A stretch of 64,000 nucleotides of DNA, from the NCBI RefSeq assembly GCF_014191495.1, contig NZ_JACHWR010000004.1:216288-280287 (forward strand), read 5' to 3'. Positions 7,462 through 15,260 of this stretch are shown here, in pieces. Position 1 is the stretch's first letter. Each line of letters starts with the position of its first letter. The stretch is from Nocardioides soli (lineage in GTDB: Bacteria > Actinomycetota > Actinomycetes > Propionibacteriales > Nocardioidaceae). A model generated the notes under the pieces. The model did no database searches. It was not told the DNA's origin and saw only the letters and a program-made list of their open reading frames with translations. The position numbers and the translations under genes were made by a program.

Positions 7462-8121
7462 ATGCACGCCACGCGCATCTCCGCCGCCGTCGGGCTGGTC
7501 GGCTCGGTCGTCCTCGCCCTCTCGGCCGGTCCCGTGGCGCCCGCCCTGGCCGAGCCGCCGGCGGCCACGCAGGTCGAGTACAGCAGCGGCGAGGCCCGCA
7601 ACGCCCGGCTCTCCATCCCCACCCTCGGCATCCACCGCCTGAGGGTCGTCGCCTACCGCGGCAAGACCGACGACGCGCCGGGCACGAGGATCCAGGACCG
7701 CGGCATCGCCGCGAGCTCCCACGGTCCGCACGGTGGCACCGGCCCGGGCGGGATCGGCAACTACCAGGTCACCGCCCACCGCACCTCGCACGGCGGGGTC
7801 TTCCGGCAGACGCCGACGCTGCGCCGGCACGACAAGGTCTTCGTCGACAGCGGCCGCTGGCGCTACGTCTACCGGATCGTGAAGACCCGCTGGGTGTCCT
7901 TCCGCTCGGCTGAGTCGCTGCGCCGGCAGCGCGCCGCGGTCCCCGGCAAGCCGGAGAAGGAGCCGACCCGCGGGTTCATCACGATCTCGACGTGCGCGAC
8001 GCCGGAGGACCGCGCCCGCGGCAACCACTGGACCGGTCGGTTCGGCAACCCCGAGCACCGCATCGACAAGATCGGGATCCTGGTCAAGCGGACCGACCGC
8101 CCGCCGCGGCGCGGTCGCTGA
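7462..8121 (+). CDS. Secreted class E/F-type sortase
   Basis: A 219-residue protein with an N-terminal signal or anchor segment (residues 5-30, ending A-P-A-L-A-E) and a sortase domain at about 48-210. Catalytic His106 is in V-T-A-H-R-T-S-H, Cys178 in I-S-T-C-A-T, and candidate arginines follow at 186 and 193. Sortases link LPXTG-like proteins to the cell wall or polymerise pilins. No LPXTG-type substrate or pilin gene is adjacent, so it is a housekeeping or orphan sortase. It interrupts the sterol cluster and has no KstR box. A hairpin follows at 8127. Confidence 0.8.
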   Translation: MHATRISAAVGLVGSVVLALSAGPVAPALAEPPAATQVEYSSGEARNARLSIPTLGIHRLRVVAYRGKTDDAPGTRIQDRGIAASSHGPHGGTGPGGIGNYQVTAHRTSHGGVFRQTPTLRRHDKVFVDSGRWRYVYRIVKTRWVSFRSAESLRRQRAAVPGKPEKEPTRGFITISTCATPEDRARGNHWTGRFGNPEHRIDKIGILVKRTDRPPRRGR

Positions 8122-8126
8122 GCCGG

Positions 8127-8153
8127 CCCACCCGTGACCGTGGTCCGGGTGGG
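8127..8153. terminator. Hairpin after the sortase gene
   Basis: CCCACCCG (8127-8134) and CGGGTGGG (8146-8153) form a perfect 8-bp GC stem with an 11-nt loop, in the gap between the sortase stop (8121) and the next GTG (8165). No U-tract follows, which is common for high-GC actinobacterial terminators. It could also affect translation of the next gene. Confidence 0.5.
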
Positions 8154-8164
8154 AGGCTGGTCCG

Positions 8165-8935
8165 GTGACCACCTACGGCGTCCTGGGAGTCGGCTCGATC
8201 GCGACGGCCATCGTCACCGGCCTGTGCGACGGCGTGCCCGAGCCGCCGGTCGTCGTCCTGTCGCCGCGCAACGCGGCGCGTGCGGCCGAGCTGGCGGCCC
8301 GGTTCCCGTCGGTGCGGGTCGCCGCGGACAACCAGGCCGTCGTCGACGCCGGCGACGTGGTGCTGGTCTGCCTGCGTCCCGCCGACGCCGCGGGCGTGCT
8401 CGACGGGCTCCGGTTCCGCACCCGTCACGCGGTGGTCAGTGCGGTGGCCGGGCTCTCGGTCGGCCGACTGGCCGAGCTGGTCGCGCCGGCGACGGACATC
8501 GCGCGCAGCATCCCGCTGCCGGCGGTCGCGACCCGCGACAGCGTGACCCCGGTGCAGCCCGCGACGCCCGCGGTCACCGAGATCTTCGGCCGGCTCGGTG
8601 GGAGCCTCGAGGTGCGCGACGAGACGGCCTACGAGGCGGTGGGGGCCGCGTCGGCGACGGTCGCGGCGTACTTCCGCTACCTCGGCACGATCTCCGGGTG
8701 GCTGACCGAGCGGGGCGTCCCGGGGGCCGAGGCGCGCCGGTACGTCGCGGACACGTTCGCGGCGTTGTCGGCCGAGCTGGGCACGCCCGGCGCGGACTTC
8801 GACGCGCTCGCGCGTGCGCACGCCACTCCGGGCGGGCTCAACGAGCAGCTCGCGCGCGACCTCGACGAGGCCGGCGTGTACGCCGCGGTGCGCGCGGGGC
8901 TGGACGCCGTCCTGGTTCGGACCGGGCCGCGATGA
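8165..8935 (+). CDS. Pyrroline-5-carboxylate reductase-like NAD(P)-binding protein
   Basis: A 256-residue ProC-like protein. An N-terminal Rossmann motif reads G-V-L-G-V-G-S-I-A-T-A-I, followed by the P5C reductase-like segments A-D-N-Q-A-V-V-D-A-G-D-V and S-A-V-A-G-L-S. The C-terminal dimerisation domain has A-T-P-G-G-L-N-E, matching the conserved T-x-P-G-G of ProC. GTG at 8165 starts directly at the Rossmann strand. It may make proline or reduce another cyclic imine. It ends 11 bp before a KstR-type box that drives the next gene, so it is probably not itself under KstR. Confidence 0.75.
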   Translation: MTTYGVLGVGSIATAIVTGLCDGVPEPPVVVLSPRNAARAAELAARFPSVRVAADNQAVVDAGDVVLVCLRPADAAGVLDGLRFRTRHAVVSAVAGLSVGRLAELVAPATDIARSIPLPAVATRDSVTPVQPATPAVTEIFGRLGGSLEVRDETAYEAVGAASATVAAYFRYLGTISGWLTERGVPGAEARRYVADTFAALSAELGTPGADFDALARAHATPGGLNEQLARDLDEAGVYAAVRAGLDAVLVRTGPR

Positions 8936-8946
8936 TTGCCCCGAAC

Positions 8947-8960
8947 TGGAACACGTTCTA
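8947..8960. promoter_or_regulatory. KstR-type operator before the acyl-CoA ligase gene
   Basis: TGGAACACGTTCTA fits TNNAACNNGTTNNA at every fixed position. It ends 11 bp before the ATG at 8972, so the transcript is probably leaderless or has a very short leader. Confidence 0.82.
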
Positions 8961-8971
8961 GTCTCGGGTCC

Positions 8972-10576
8972 ATGACGGCAGACATGCGAGTCGGGACCCA
9001 CAACGGCCATCTCATGGTCTCCGCTCTCAAGCGGCACCGCGACAAGCCGGTCATGTACCTGGGCGAGACCACGATCACCGGTGGCCAGGCCGCGGAGCGG
9101 ATGAGCCAGTACGTCCAGGCCTTCGAGGCGCTGGGCGCGGGCCGCGGCACCGCCGGCGCGCTGCTCGCGCTGAACCGGCCCGAGGTGCTGTTCATCCTCG
9201 GCGCCGGCCAGACCCAGGGGTACCGGCGCAGCTCGCTGCACCCGCTGGGCTCGCTCGACGACCACGCCTACGTCATCAACGACGCGGAGATCACGTCGCT
9301 GACCATCGACCCGGTGCCGATGTTCGTCGAGCGGGCGCTGGGGCTGCTCGAGCGCTGCCCGAAGCTGGAGAAGATCCTCACGATCGGGCCGGTCCCCGCG
9401 GAGCTCGCCCACGTCGGGCACGACCTGGTCGCGGCGGCGGCGTCGTTCGACCCACTTCCGCTGGAGGCGGAGACGCTCGACCCGGAGCACGTCGTGTCGA
9501 TCACCTACACCGGCGGCACGACCGGCAAGCCGAAGGGCGTCATCGGCCTGTCGCGACAGATGAACACGATGACCCAGATCCAGATGTCGGAGTGGGAGTG
9601 GCCGGAGTCGCCACGCTTCCTGATGTGCACCCCTCTGTCGCACGCCGGCGCGGCGTTCTTCGTGCCGACCGTGCTCAAGGGCGGCTGCCTCTACGTGCTG
9701 GCGAAGTTCGATCCGGCCGAGGTGCTGCGCACCATCGAGGAGCAGCGGATCACCGCCACGATGCTGGTGCCGTCGATGCTCTACGCGCTGATGGACCACC
9801 CCGACTCGCAGACCCGCGACCTGTCGTCGCTGGAGACCGTCTACTACGGCGCCTCCGCGATCAACCCGGTGCGGCTCCAGGAGGCGATCGACCGCTTCGG
9901 CCCGATCTTCGCCCAGTACTACGGGCAGTCCGAGGCGCCGATGGCGATCACCTACTTCGCGAAGGACGACCACGTCTCAGGAGGCGCCGGTCGGCTCGCC
10001 TCCTGCGGGCGCCCGTCGGCGTTCGTGCGTACGGCGCTGCTCGGCGACGACGGCAAGCCGGTCCCGGTGGGGGAGCCGGGAGAGATCTGCGTGGCCGGGC
10101 CGCTGCTCGCCGGCGGCTACTGGAACCTGCCCGACGAGACCGCCGAGACCTTCCGCGACGGCTGGATGCACACCGGCGACGTGGCCCGCGAGGACGAGGA
10201 CGGCTTCTGGTACATCGTCGACCGCACCAAGGACATGATCGTCACCGGCGGGTTCAACGTGTTCCCGCGCGAGGTCGAGGACGTCGTCGCCGAGCACCCC
10301 GCGATCGCCCAGGTCGGTGTCATCGGCACCCCGCACGAGAAGTTCGGCGAGGCGGTCACCGCGATCGTCGTCCTGCGCTCCGACGCCCCGCGCGACGAGG
10401 AGTCGATCGCGGCGATGACCGCCGAGATCCAGCAGCTGGTCAAGGACCGCAAGGGCTCGGTGCAGGCGCCCAAGCAGGTGATCGTGGCCGACTCGCTGCC
10501 GCTGACCGGGCTCGGCAAACCGGACAAGAAGGCGCTACGGGCGCAGTTCTGGACCGGAGACCGGGCGGTCGGCTGA
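8972..10576 (+). CDS. Acyl-CoA ligase (FadD family), KstR-type controlled
   Basis: A 534-residue ANL-superfamily adenylating enzyme that activates a carboxylic acid to its CoA thioester. Motifs are the P-loop-like Y-T-G-G-T-T-G-K-P-K-G, the Y-Y-G-Q-S-E-A-P segment, the W-M-H-T-G-D hinge aspartate, and the C-terminal G-L-G-K-P-D-K-K lysine. The ATG at 8972 was chosen over an in-frame TTG at 8936 because a KstR-type box lies between them. Substrate is probably a steroid or steroid-derived acid, but it is not a clear match to FadD3 or FadD19. Its 3' end overlaps the convergent PAP2 gene by 42 bp. Confidence 0.85.
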   Translation: MTADMRVGTHNGHLMVSALKRHRDKPVMYLGETTITGGQAAERMSQYVQAFEALGAGRGTAGALLALNRPEVLFILGAGQTQGYRRSSLHPLGSLDDHAYVINDAEITSLTIDPVPMFVERALGLLERCPKLEKILTIGPVPAELAHVGHDLVAAAASFDPLPLEAETLDPEHVVSITYTGGTTGKPKGVIGLSRQMNTMTQIQMSEWEWPESPRFLMCTPLSHAGAAFFVPTVLKGGCLYVLAKFDPAEVLRTIEEQRITATMLVPSMLYALMDHPDSQTRDLSSLETVYYGASAINPVRLQEAIDRFGPIFAQYYGQSEAPMAITYFAKDDHVSGGAGRLASCGRPSAFVRTALLGDDGKPVPVGEPGEICVAGPLLAGGYWNLPDETAETFRDGWMHTGDVAREDEDGFWYIVDRTKDMIVTGGFNVFPREVEDVVAEHPAIAQVGVIGTPHEKFGEAVTAIVVLRSDAPRDEESIAAMTAEIQQLVKDRKGSVQAPKQVIVADSLPLTGLGKPDKKALRAQFWTGDRAVG

Positions 10577-11353
10577 TCGCAGGCGGGTGCGGACGGCGGT
10601 GTCGAGCGCCAGCGCGACCCAGAGCAGGGCGAGGGCGACGACGCCGTCGAGCCACCAGTGGTTGCCGGTCGCGGCGACGACGAGCATGGTCAGCACGACG
10701 TGCAGCAGGAAGACCCAGCGCCAGCGACTCGTGCTCGCCGCGACGATGCCCAGGGACACCACCGCCGCCCACGCGACATGGATCGACGGCATCGCCGCGA
10801 ACTGGTCGGACACGCCGGTCGTGGGGTCGGCGCTGTAGACCGACGGTCCCGAGAAGTGGGTCAGGTCGACGTACCCGAGCTCGCCGAGGAACCGGGGCGG
10901 GGCGACCCGGACGAAGCGGATCACCAGGCAGCCGGCGGTGACCAGCGCGAGCGCGTTGCGCCAGTGCGGGTAGTGGTCGCGGTGGCGATAGAAGAGCCAG
11001 ACGAGGAAGGCGATCAGCGCCGGCACGTGCAGGCTCGCGTAGTACCACGCCGACAGGTCGACGAGCCGATCGTGACGCAGCACGAACAGCTGCAGCGACA
11101 GCTCCGCGGGCAGGTGCAGGGCCTGCTCGAGGCTGGCGATCTCGTGGGCGCGCCGGAGCGCGCCGTCGGTCGACGCGATCGGCAGCATCCGGGCCAGCCG
11201 CCACACCGCGTAGAGGCCCGCGACCAGGGCGAACTCGGCCGCGGCGGGCTCGACGTACGCCGTCAGCCGGGAGGGCCGGCGGCGCAGCACGAGTCCGAGC
11301 AGCAGGCTGAGGGCCGCGGCCACGACGGCTTGCTCCCAGGTCGGCCACGGCAC
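10535..11353 (-). CDS. PAP2-family membrane phosphatase / inositolphosphotransferase-like protein
   Basis: A 272-residue polytopic membrane protein with about six hydrophobic segments. The PAP2 signature residues are in A-M-P-S-I-H-V-A-W (motif 2) and G-N-H-W-W-L-D-G-V (motif 3, catalytic His and Asp). Such proteins hydrolyse lipid phosphates or transfer phospho-alcohols (AUR1-like group). Start is GTG at 11353. The C terminus overlaps the convergent acyl-CoA ligase by 42 bp. No link to sterol breakdown is evident. Confidence 0.78.
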   Translation of the reverse strand: MPWPTWEQAVVAAALSLLLGLVLRRRPSRLTAYVEPAAAEFALVAGLYAVWRLARMLPIASTDGALRRAHEIASLEQALHLPAELSLQLFVLRHDRLVDLSAWYYASLHVPALIAFLVWLFYRHRDHYPHWRNALALVTAGCLVIRFVRVAPPRFLGELGYVDLTHFSGPSVYSADPTTGVSDQFAAMPSIHVAWAAVVSLGIVAASTSRWRWVFLLHVVLTMLVVAATGNHWWLDGVVALALLWVALALDTAVRTRLRSADRPVSGPELRP

Positions 11354-11404
11354 CGGAGGATTCTGGCAGGTGCCCTCGGGTGCGACGTCGGCGCGTCCGA
11401 GACC

Positions 11405-11465
11405 GTCGAGACACCTGGAATGGCTGCCCTACCGCTGCCCCAGCAGCCATCTCAGGTGTCTCGAC
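11405..11465. terminator. Long inverted repeat downstream of echA19
   Basis: Two 23-nt arms (11405-11427 and 11443-11465) are complementary at 21 of 23 positions, with one 2x2 internal mismatch and a 15-nt loop. The element begins 7 bp from the echA19 stop at 11472, so it probably terminates that gene (read leftward) and insulates the PAP2 gene. Its length and near-perfect symmetry are unusual for a simple terminator. Confidence 0.6.
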
Positions 11466-11471
11466 GCGACC

Positions 11472-12287
11472 TCAGCGCCCGCGGAACTGCGGCGCCCGCT
11501 TCTCCGCGAACGCCCGCGGCCCCTCCTTGGCGTCGTCGGAGGCGAAGACCGTCATGCCGACCTTCGCGTCGGCGGCCCAGCAGTCCTCCTCGTGCCGGCC
11601 CTCGGAGTCGCGGACGGTCTTGAGGATCGCCTGGACGGCGAGCGGGCCGTTGGCGCAGATCAGGTCGGCGACCTCGTGGGCCTTCGCGAGCGCCCCGCCG
11701 TCGGGGACGACGTACCCGATCAGGCCGATCTCCCGCGCCTCCGGCGCCTTGATGTGGCGGCCGGTCAGCAGCAGGTCCATCGCGACGGTGTAGGGGATCT
11801 GGCGGGGGAGGCGGACGGCGGACCCGCCCATCGGGTAGAGGCTCCACTTGGCCTCGGAGATGCCGAAGCGCGCCGACTCGCCGGCGATCCGGATGTCGGT
11901 GCCCTGGAGGATCTCGGTGCCGCCCGCGATGGCAGGCCCCTCGACCGCGGCGATCAGCGGCTTGGTCAGCCGGAACCCCTTGAGCAGTCCCTTGAGCACC
12001 GACGGGTCGAAGCCCGACTTGAAGCTCTCGTCCGGCGACCGCTTGGTGGCGGCCTTGAGATCCATGCCCGCGCAGAAGTAGCCGCCCGCGCCGGTGAGGA
12101 TGCAGGCGCGGATCGAGTCGTCGTCGTTGACGCGGTCCCAGGCCTCCTCCATGATCGCCAGCATCTCGCCGGAGAGGGCGTTGCGCGCCTCGGGGCGGTT
12201 CATCGTGACGACGAGCTTGTGGCCGTCCTGCTCGACGAGGCAGTGCGGCTCCGGGGTCGTCCCGGACTGGACATCGGCGCTGGTCAT
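11472..12287 (-). CDS. echA19: Enoyl-CoA hydratase EchA19-like
   Basis: A 271-residue crotonase-family enzyme that hydrates a steroid side-chain enoyl-CoA. Oxyanion-hole segments are G-Y-F-C-A-G-M-D-L-K and A-I-A-G-G-T-E-I-L, and the catalytic Glu region reads G-I-S-E-A-K-W-S-L-Y-P-M-G-G. Wording and ending (A-F-A-E-K-R-A-P-x-F) closely follow Mtb EchA19 (Rv3516). As in mycobacteria it is divergent from fadD19. The 45-bp spacer holds a KstR-type box at 12309, and the long inverted repeat at 11405 follows its stop. Confidence 0.88.
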   Translation of the reverse strand: MTSADVQSGTTPEPHCLVEQDGHKLVVTMNRPEARNALSGEMLAIMEEAWDRVNDDDSIRACILTGAGGYFCAGMDLKAATKRSPDESFKSGFDPSVLKGLLKGFRLTKPLIAAVEGPAIAGGTEILQGTDIRIAGESARFGISEAKWSLYPMGGSAVRLPRQIPYTVAMDLLLTGRHIKAPEAREIGLIGYVVPDGGALAKAHEVADLICANGPLAVQAILKTVRDSEGRHEEDCWAADAKVGMTVFASDDAKEGPRAFAEKRAPQFRGR

Positions 12288-12308
12288 GGCGGGAGCCTAG
12301 CCAAGAAC

Positions 12309-12322
12309 GAGAACGTGTTCTA
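12309..12322. promoter_or_regulatory. KstR-type operator between echA19 and fadD19
   Basis: GAGAACGTGTTCTA matches TNNAACNNGTTNNA at all fixed positions except the first (G for T). It lies in the 45-bp divergent spacer, 10 bp before fadD19 and 21 bp before echA19, so one bound repressor dimer or pair would block both. Confidence 0.82.
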
Positions 12323-12332
12323 GTCTCGCGTC

Positions 12333-13994
12333 GTGGCTCACAACATCGCTGACCTCTTCGAACACGCCGTCGACGCTGCCCCCGACAACCTGGCGCTCAA
12401 GGTGGGGGACCGGACAGTGACCTACGCCCAGCTGGAGGCCGACGCCAACCGGCTCGCGCACTACCTGGCCGCGCAGGGCGTCGGGCCGGGTGAGCACGTG
12501 GCGATCTACGCCAAGAACAGCATCGAGCACGTCGTGGCCATGCTCGCGATCGTGAAGATCCGCGCGGTGATGATCAACGTGAACTACCGCTACGTCGAGG
12601 GCGAGCTCAACTACCTCTTCGACAACGCCGACGTGGTCGCGGTGATCCACGAGCGCTCCTACGCCCCGCTGGTCGCGGCGATCTGGGACAAGCACGACCG
12701 GCTGACGACCGCCGTCGTCGTCGACGACGCGCTCGACCCCGACGACCGCTCCGACTTCTCGTCGTACGGCGCGGTGCACTACGACGACGCCATCGCCGGC
12801 CAGAGCGCCGAGCGCGACTTCGGTGAGCGCAGCCCCGACGACATCCACATCATCTACACCGGCGGCACGACCGGCTTCCCCAAGGGCGTCATGTGGCGCC
12901 AGGAGGACTGGTGGCGGGTGCTCGGCGGTGGCATCGACTTCTACACCGGGGAGCCGCAGGACGAGTTCGCCCAGTCCCGCCAGGCGACCGACCCCCGGAT
13001 GGTCACCTTCCCGCTCAGCCCGCTGATGCACGGCGGCGCGCAGTCGGGGCTGCTCATGCACCTCTTCGCCGGCCACCTCACGATCCTCGAGCCGAAGTTC
13101 GACCCGGTCCGCACCTGGGAGCTGATCGAGAAGGAGAAGGTGCAGCTGATCTTCATGACCGGCGACGCGATGGCGCGCCCGCTCATCGAGGCCTTCGAGG
13201 AGAAGGCCGCGACCGGCACGGCGTACGACTGCGCCAACCTGGTCGCGATCTCGAGCAGCGCCGCGATCTTCAGCCCGCCGGTGAAGGCGCGCTGGATGGC
13301 GGCCTTCCCCAACTCGATCTTCACCGACTCCGTCGGCGCGACCGAGACCGGCTTCTCGGGGATGGGCCTGCAGGACCCCAACAACATCTCGACCGACGGC
13401 CCGGTGATCGGCATCGGACCGAACGCCGTGGTGCTCGACGAGAACAACCGGCTGCTCGACCCGGCCACCGACATCGGCAAGACCGGACGCCTCGGCCGCG
13501 GCGGCTCGGTGCCGGTCGGCTACTACAAGGACCCCGCGAAGTCGGCGGCGACGTTCCTCGTGATCGACGGCGAGCGCTACTCGGTGCCCGGCGACTTCGC
13601 GCGCATCGAGGAGGGCAACCGGCTCACGCTGCTGGGTCGCGGCTCCAACTGCGTCAACACCGGCGGCGAGAAGGTCTACCCCGAAGAGGTCGAGATGGCC
13701 ATCAAGGGGCACCCGTCGGTGTACGACGTGCTCGTGGTCGGCATCCCGGACGAGAAGTTCGGCCAGGCCGTGGCCGCGGTCGTCGAGCTGCGCGAGGGCC
13801 AGTCGCTCGAGCTGGAGGACCTGCGCACCTACCTGCGCGAGTTCCTCTCCGGCTACAAGCTGCCGCGCTCGCTGACGATCGTCGACCGGGTGCCGCGCAA
13901 CGCGGCCGGCAAGGCGCAGTACCCCGCCGCCAAGGACATCGCGATCGCCGGCTTCGCCGCGAAGGCCGCGACCGTCGACCCGACCAGCGTCTGA
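12333..13994 (+). CDS. fadD19: Steroid side-chain acyl-CoA ligase FadD19-like
   Basis: A 553-residue ANL-superfamily ligase (Mtb FadD19, Rv3515c, is about 548). Motifs are Y-T-G-G-T-T-G-F-P-K-G, then D-S-V-G-A-T-E-T-G in the A5 region, G-D-F-A-R-I-E-E at the hinge, and a C-terminal R-N-A-A-G-K-A catalytic lysine. FadD19 CoA-activates C-24/C-26 steroid side-chain acids; in Rhodococcus it is needed for C-24-branched sterols. GTG at 12333 is 10 bp from the KstR-type box. The nitronate-monooxygenase-like gene follows 12 bp later in the same direction. Confidence 0.88.
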   Translation: MAHNIADLFEHAVDAAPDNLALKVGDRTVTYAQLEADANRLAHYLAAQGVGPGEHVAIYAKNSIEHVVAMLAIVKIRAVMINVNYRYVEGELNYLFDNADVVAVIHERSYAPLVAAIWDKHDRLTTAVVVDDALDPDDRSDFSSYGAVHYDDAIAGQSAERDFGERSPDDIHIIYTGGTTGFPKGVMWRQEDWWRVLGGGIDFYTGEPQDEFAQSRQATDPRMVTFPLSPLMHGGAQSGLLMHLFAGHLTILEPKFDPVRTWELIEKEKVQLIFMTGDAMARPLIEAFEEKAATGTAYDCANLVAISSSAAIFSPPVKARWMAAFPNSIFTDSVGATETGFSGMGLQDPNNISTDGPVIGIGPNAVVLDENNRLLDPATDIGKTGRLGRGGSVPVGYYKDPAKSAATFLVIDGERYSVPGDFARIEEGNRLTLLGRGSNCVNTGGEKVYPEEVEMAIKGHPSVYDVLVVGIPDEKFGQAVAAVVELREGQSLELEDLRTYLREFLSGYKLPRSLTIVDRVPRNAAGKAQYPAAKDIAIAGFAAKAATVDPTSV

Positions 13995-14006
13995 CCCGGG
14001 AGCACC

Positions 14007-15110
14007 ATGCGCACCCCTCTCTGTGACCGGTTCGGGATCGACTACCCGATCTTCGCCTTCACGCCGTCCGAGCACGTCGCGGCCGCCGTGTCGCGGGCCG
14101 GTGGCCTGGGCGTGCTCGGCTGCGTCCGGTTCAACGACACCGACGAGCTCGAGCGCACCCTGAGCTGGCTCGACGACAACACCGACGGCAAGCCGTACGG
14201 CGTCGACATCGTGATGCCGATGAAGATCCCGACCGAGGGCAAGTCGGTCGATCTGCAGGCGATGATCCCGCAGAAGCACATCACCTTCGTCGAGCGGACC
14301 CTGCAGCGCCTCGGCGTACCGCCGCTGGCCGAGGGCGAGGGCCGGGAGGGCGTGCTCGGCTGGCTGCACTCGGTCGCGCGCTCGCACCTCGACGTGGCGC
14401 TGCAGCACCGGCCGGTGCTGATCGCCAACGCACTCGGCTCGCCGCCGGTCGACGTGATCGAGAAGTGCCACGAGCACGACATCCTGGTCGCCGCTCTCGC
14501 CGGCGCGGCCAAGCACGCGGTCTCCCACGTGCGCAACGGCGTCGACATCATCGTCGCCCAGGGCTACGAGGCCGGCGGCCACACCGGCGAGATCGCCAGC
14601 ATGGTGCTGCAGCCCGACATCGTCGACGCCGTCGGGCCCGACGTGCCGGTGCTCGGCGCCGGCGGCATCGGCTCCGGTCGCCAGATCGCGGCGTCCCTCG
14701 CCCTCGGCTCGCAGGGCGTGTGGACCGGCTCGATCTGGCTGGGCACCAGCGAGTACCAGAACCTCCAGTCGAACGCCGGGTGGACCGAGGCGTTCACGCG
14801 CGCCACGTCGTCGGACACGGTGCGCACCCGGATCTACACCGGCAAGCCGGCCCGGCTGCTCAAGACGAAGTGGACCGAGGCGTGGGCCGAGGAGGACGCG
14901 CCGGAGCCGCTGCCGATGCCGCTGCAGAACCTCCTGGTCGCCGACGCCCACAACCGGATCAACGCCTCCGGCGACCCCGACGTCATCTCGATGCCGATCG
15001 GGCAGATCGTCGGTCGCATGAACGAGGTCCGGCCGGTCGCCGAGGTGATGGCCGGCCTGATCGCGGAGTTCGAGGACGCCGTCTCGCGGCTGGAGTCGAT
15101 CCGGAAGTAG
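14007..15110 (+). CDS. Nitronate monooxygenase / 2-nitropropane dioxygenase-like flavoprotein
   Basis: A 367-residue FMN-binding TIM-barrel protein of the NMO/NPD family. Visible are the N-terminal Y-P-I-F segment, A-Q-G-Y-E-A-G-G-H-T-G and V-L-G-A-G-G-I-G-S-G-R-Q (phosphate-binding). Related oxidoreductases (for example Rv3553) occur in KstR/KstR2 regulons, where some act on double bonds of steroid CoA thioesters rather than on nitronates. It lies 12 bp after fadD19 without its own operator, so it is probably co-transcribed under KstR-type control. The repeat cluster at 15116 follows immediately. Confidence 0.8.
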   Translation: MRTPLCDRFGIDYPIFAFTPSEHVAAAVSRAGGLGVLGCVRFNDTDELERTLSWLDDNTDGKPYGVDIVMPMKIPTEGKSVDLQAMIPQKHITFVERTLQRLGVPPLAEGEGREGVLGWLHSVARSHLDVALQHRPVLIANALGSPPVDVIEKCHEHDILVAALAGAAKHAVSHVRNGVDIIVAQGYEAGGHTGEIASMVLQPDIVDAVGPDVPVLGAGGIGSGRQIAASLALGSQGVWTGSIWLGTSEYQNLQSNAGWTEAFTRATSSDTVRTRIYTGKPARLLKTKWTEAWAEEDAPEPLPMPLQNLLVADAHNRINASGDPDVISMPIGQIVGRMNEVRPVAEVMAGLIAEFEDAVSRLESIRK

Positions 15111-15115
15111 AGCCG

Positions 15116-15260
15116 CCGGTGGTTGAGGCCTCGAAACCCGGTGAGCAGCGCTACGAGCTCGCTCTCAAGGCTGGTTCTCGGCTTGCGGGGTTTCGAGGCT
15201 CCTCCGCTCGTCCCTCGCTCCGGAGCACCTCAACCACCGCTCCGGAGCAGCTCAACCACC
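15116..15260. repeat. Cluster of dispersed GGTGGTTGAGG / CCTCGAAACC repeats
   Basis: The spacer between two convergent genes contains CCGGTGGTTGAGG-CCTCGAAACC (15118-15140) and GGGGTTTCGAGGCTCC (15187 onward) leading to CACCTCAACCACC. A further copy of CAACCACC follows at 15253-15260. It shares its arms with the elements at 5805 and 41952-42092. The last copy supplies the TGA stop of the leftward DHDPR-like gene. Confidence 0.8.

Noticed and set aside
8936..8971. TTG start 36 bp upstream for the acyl-CoA ligase
   Set aside because: The extension would be encoded by the KstR-type operator at 8947-8960 and does not resemble the family. ATG at 8972 is used.
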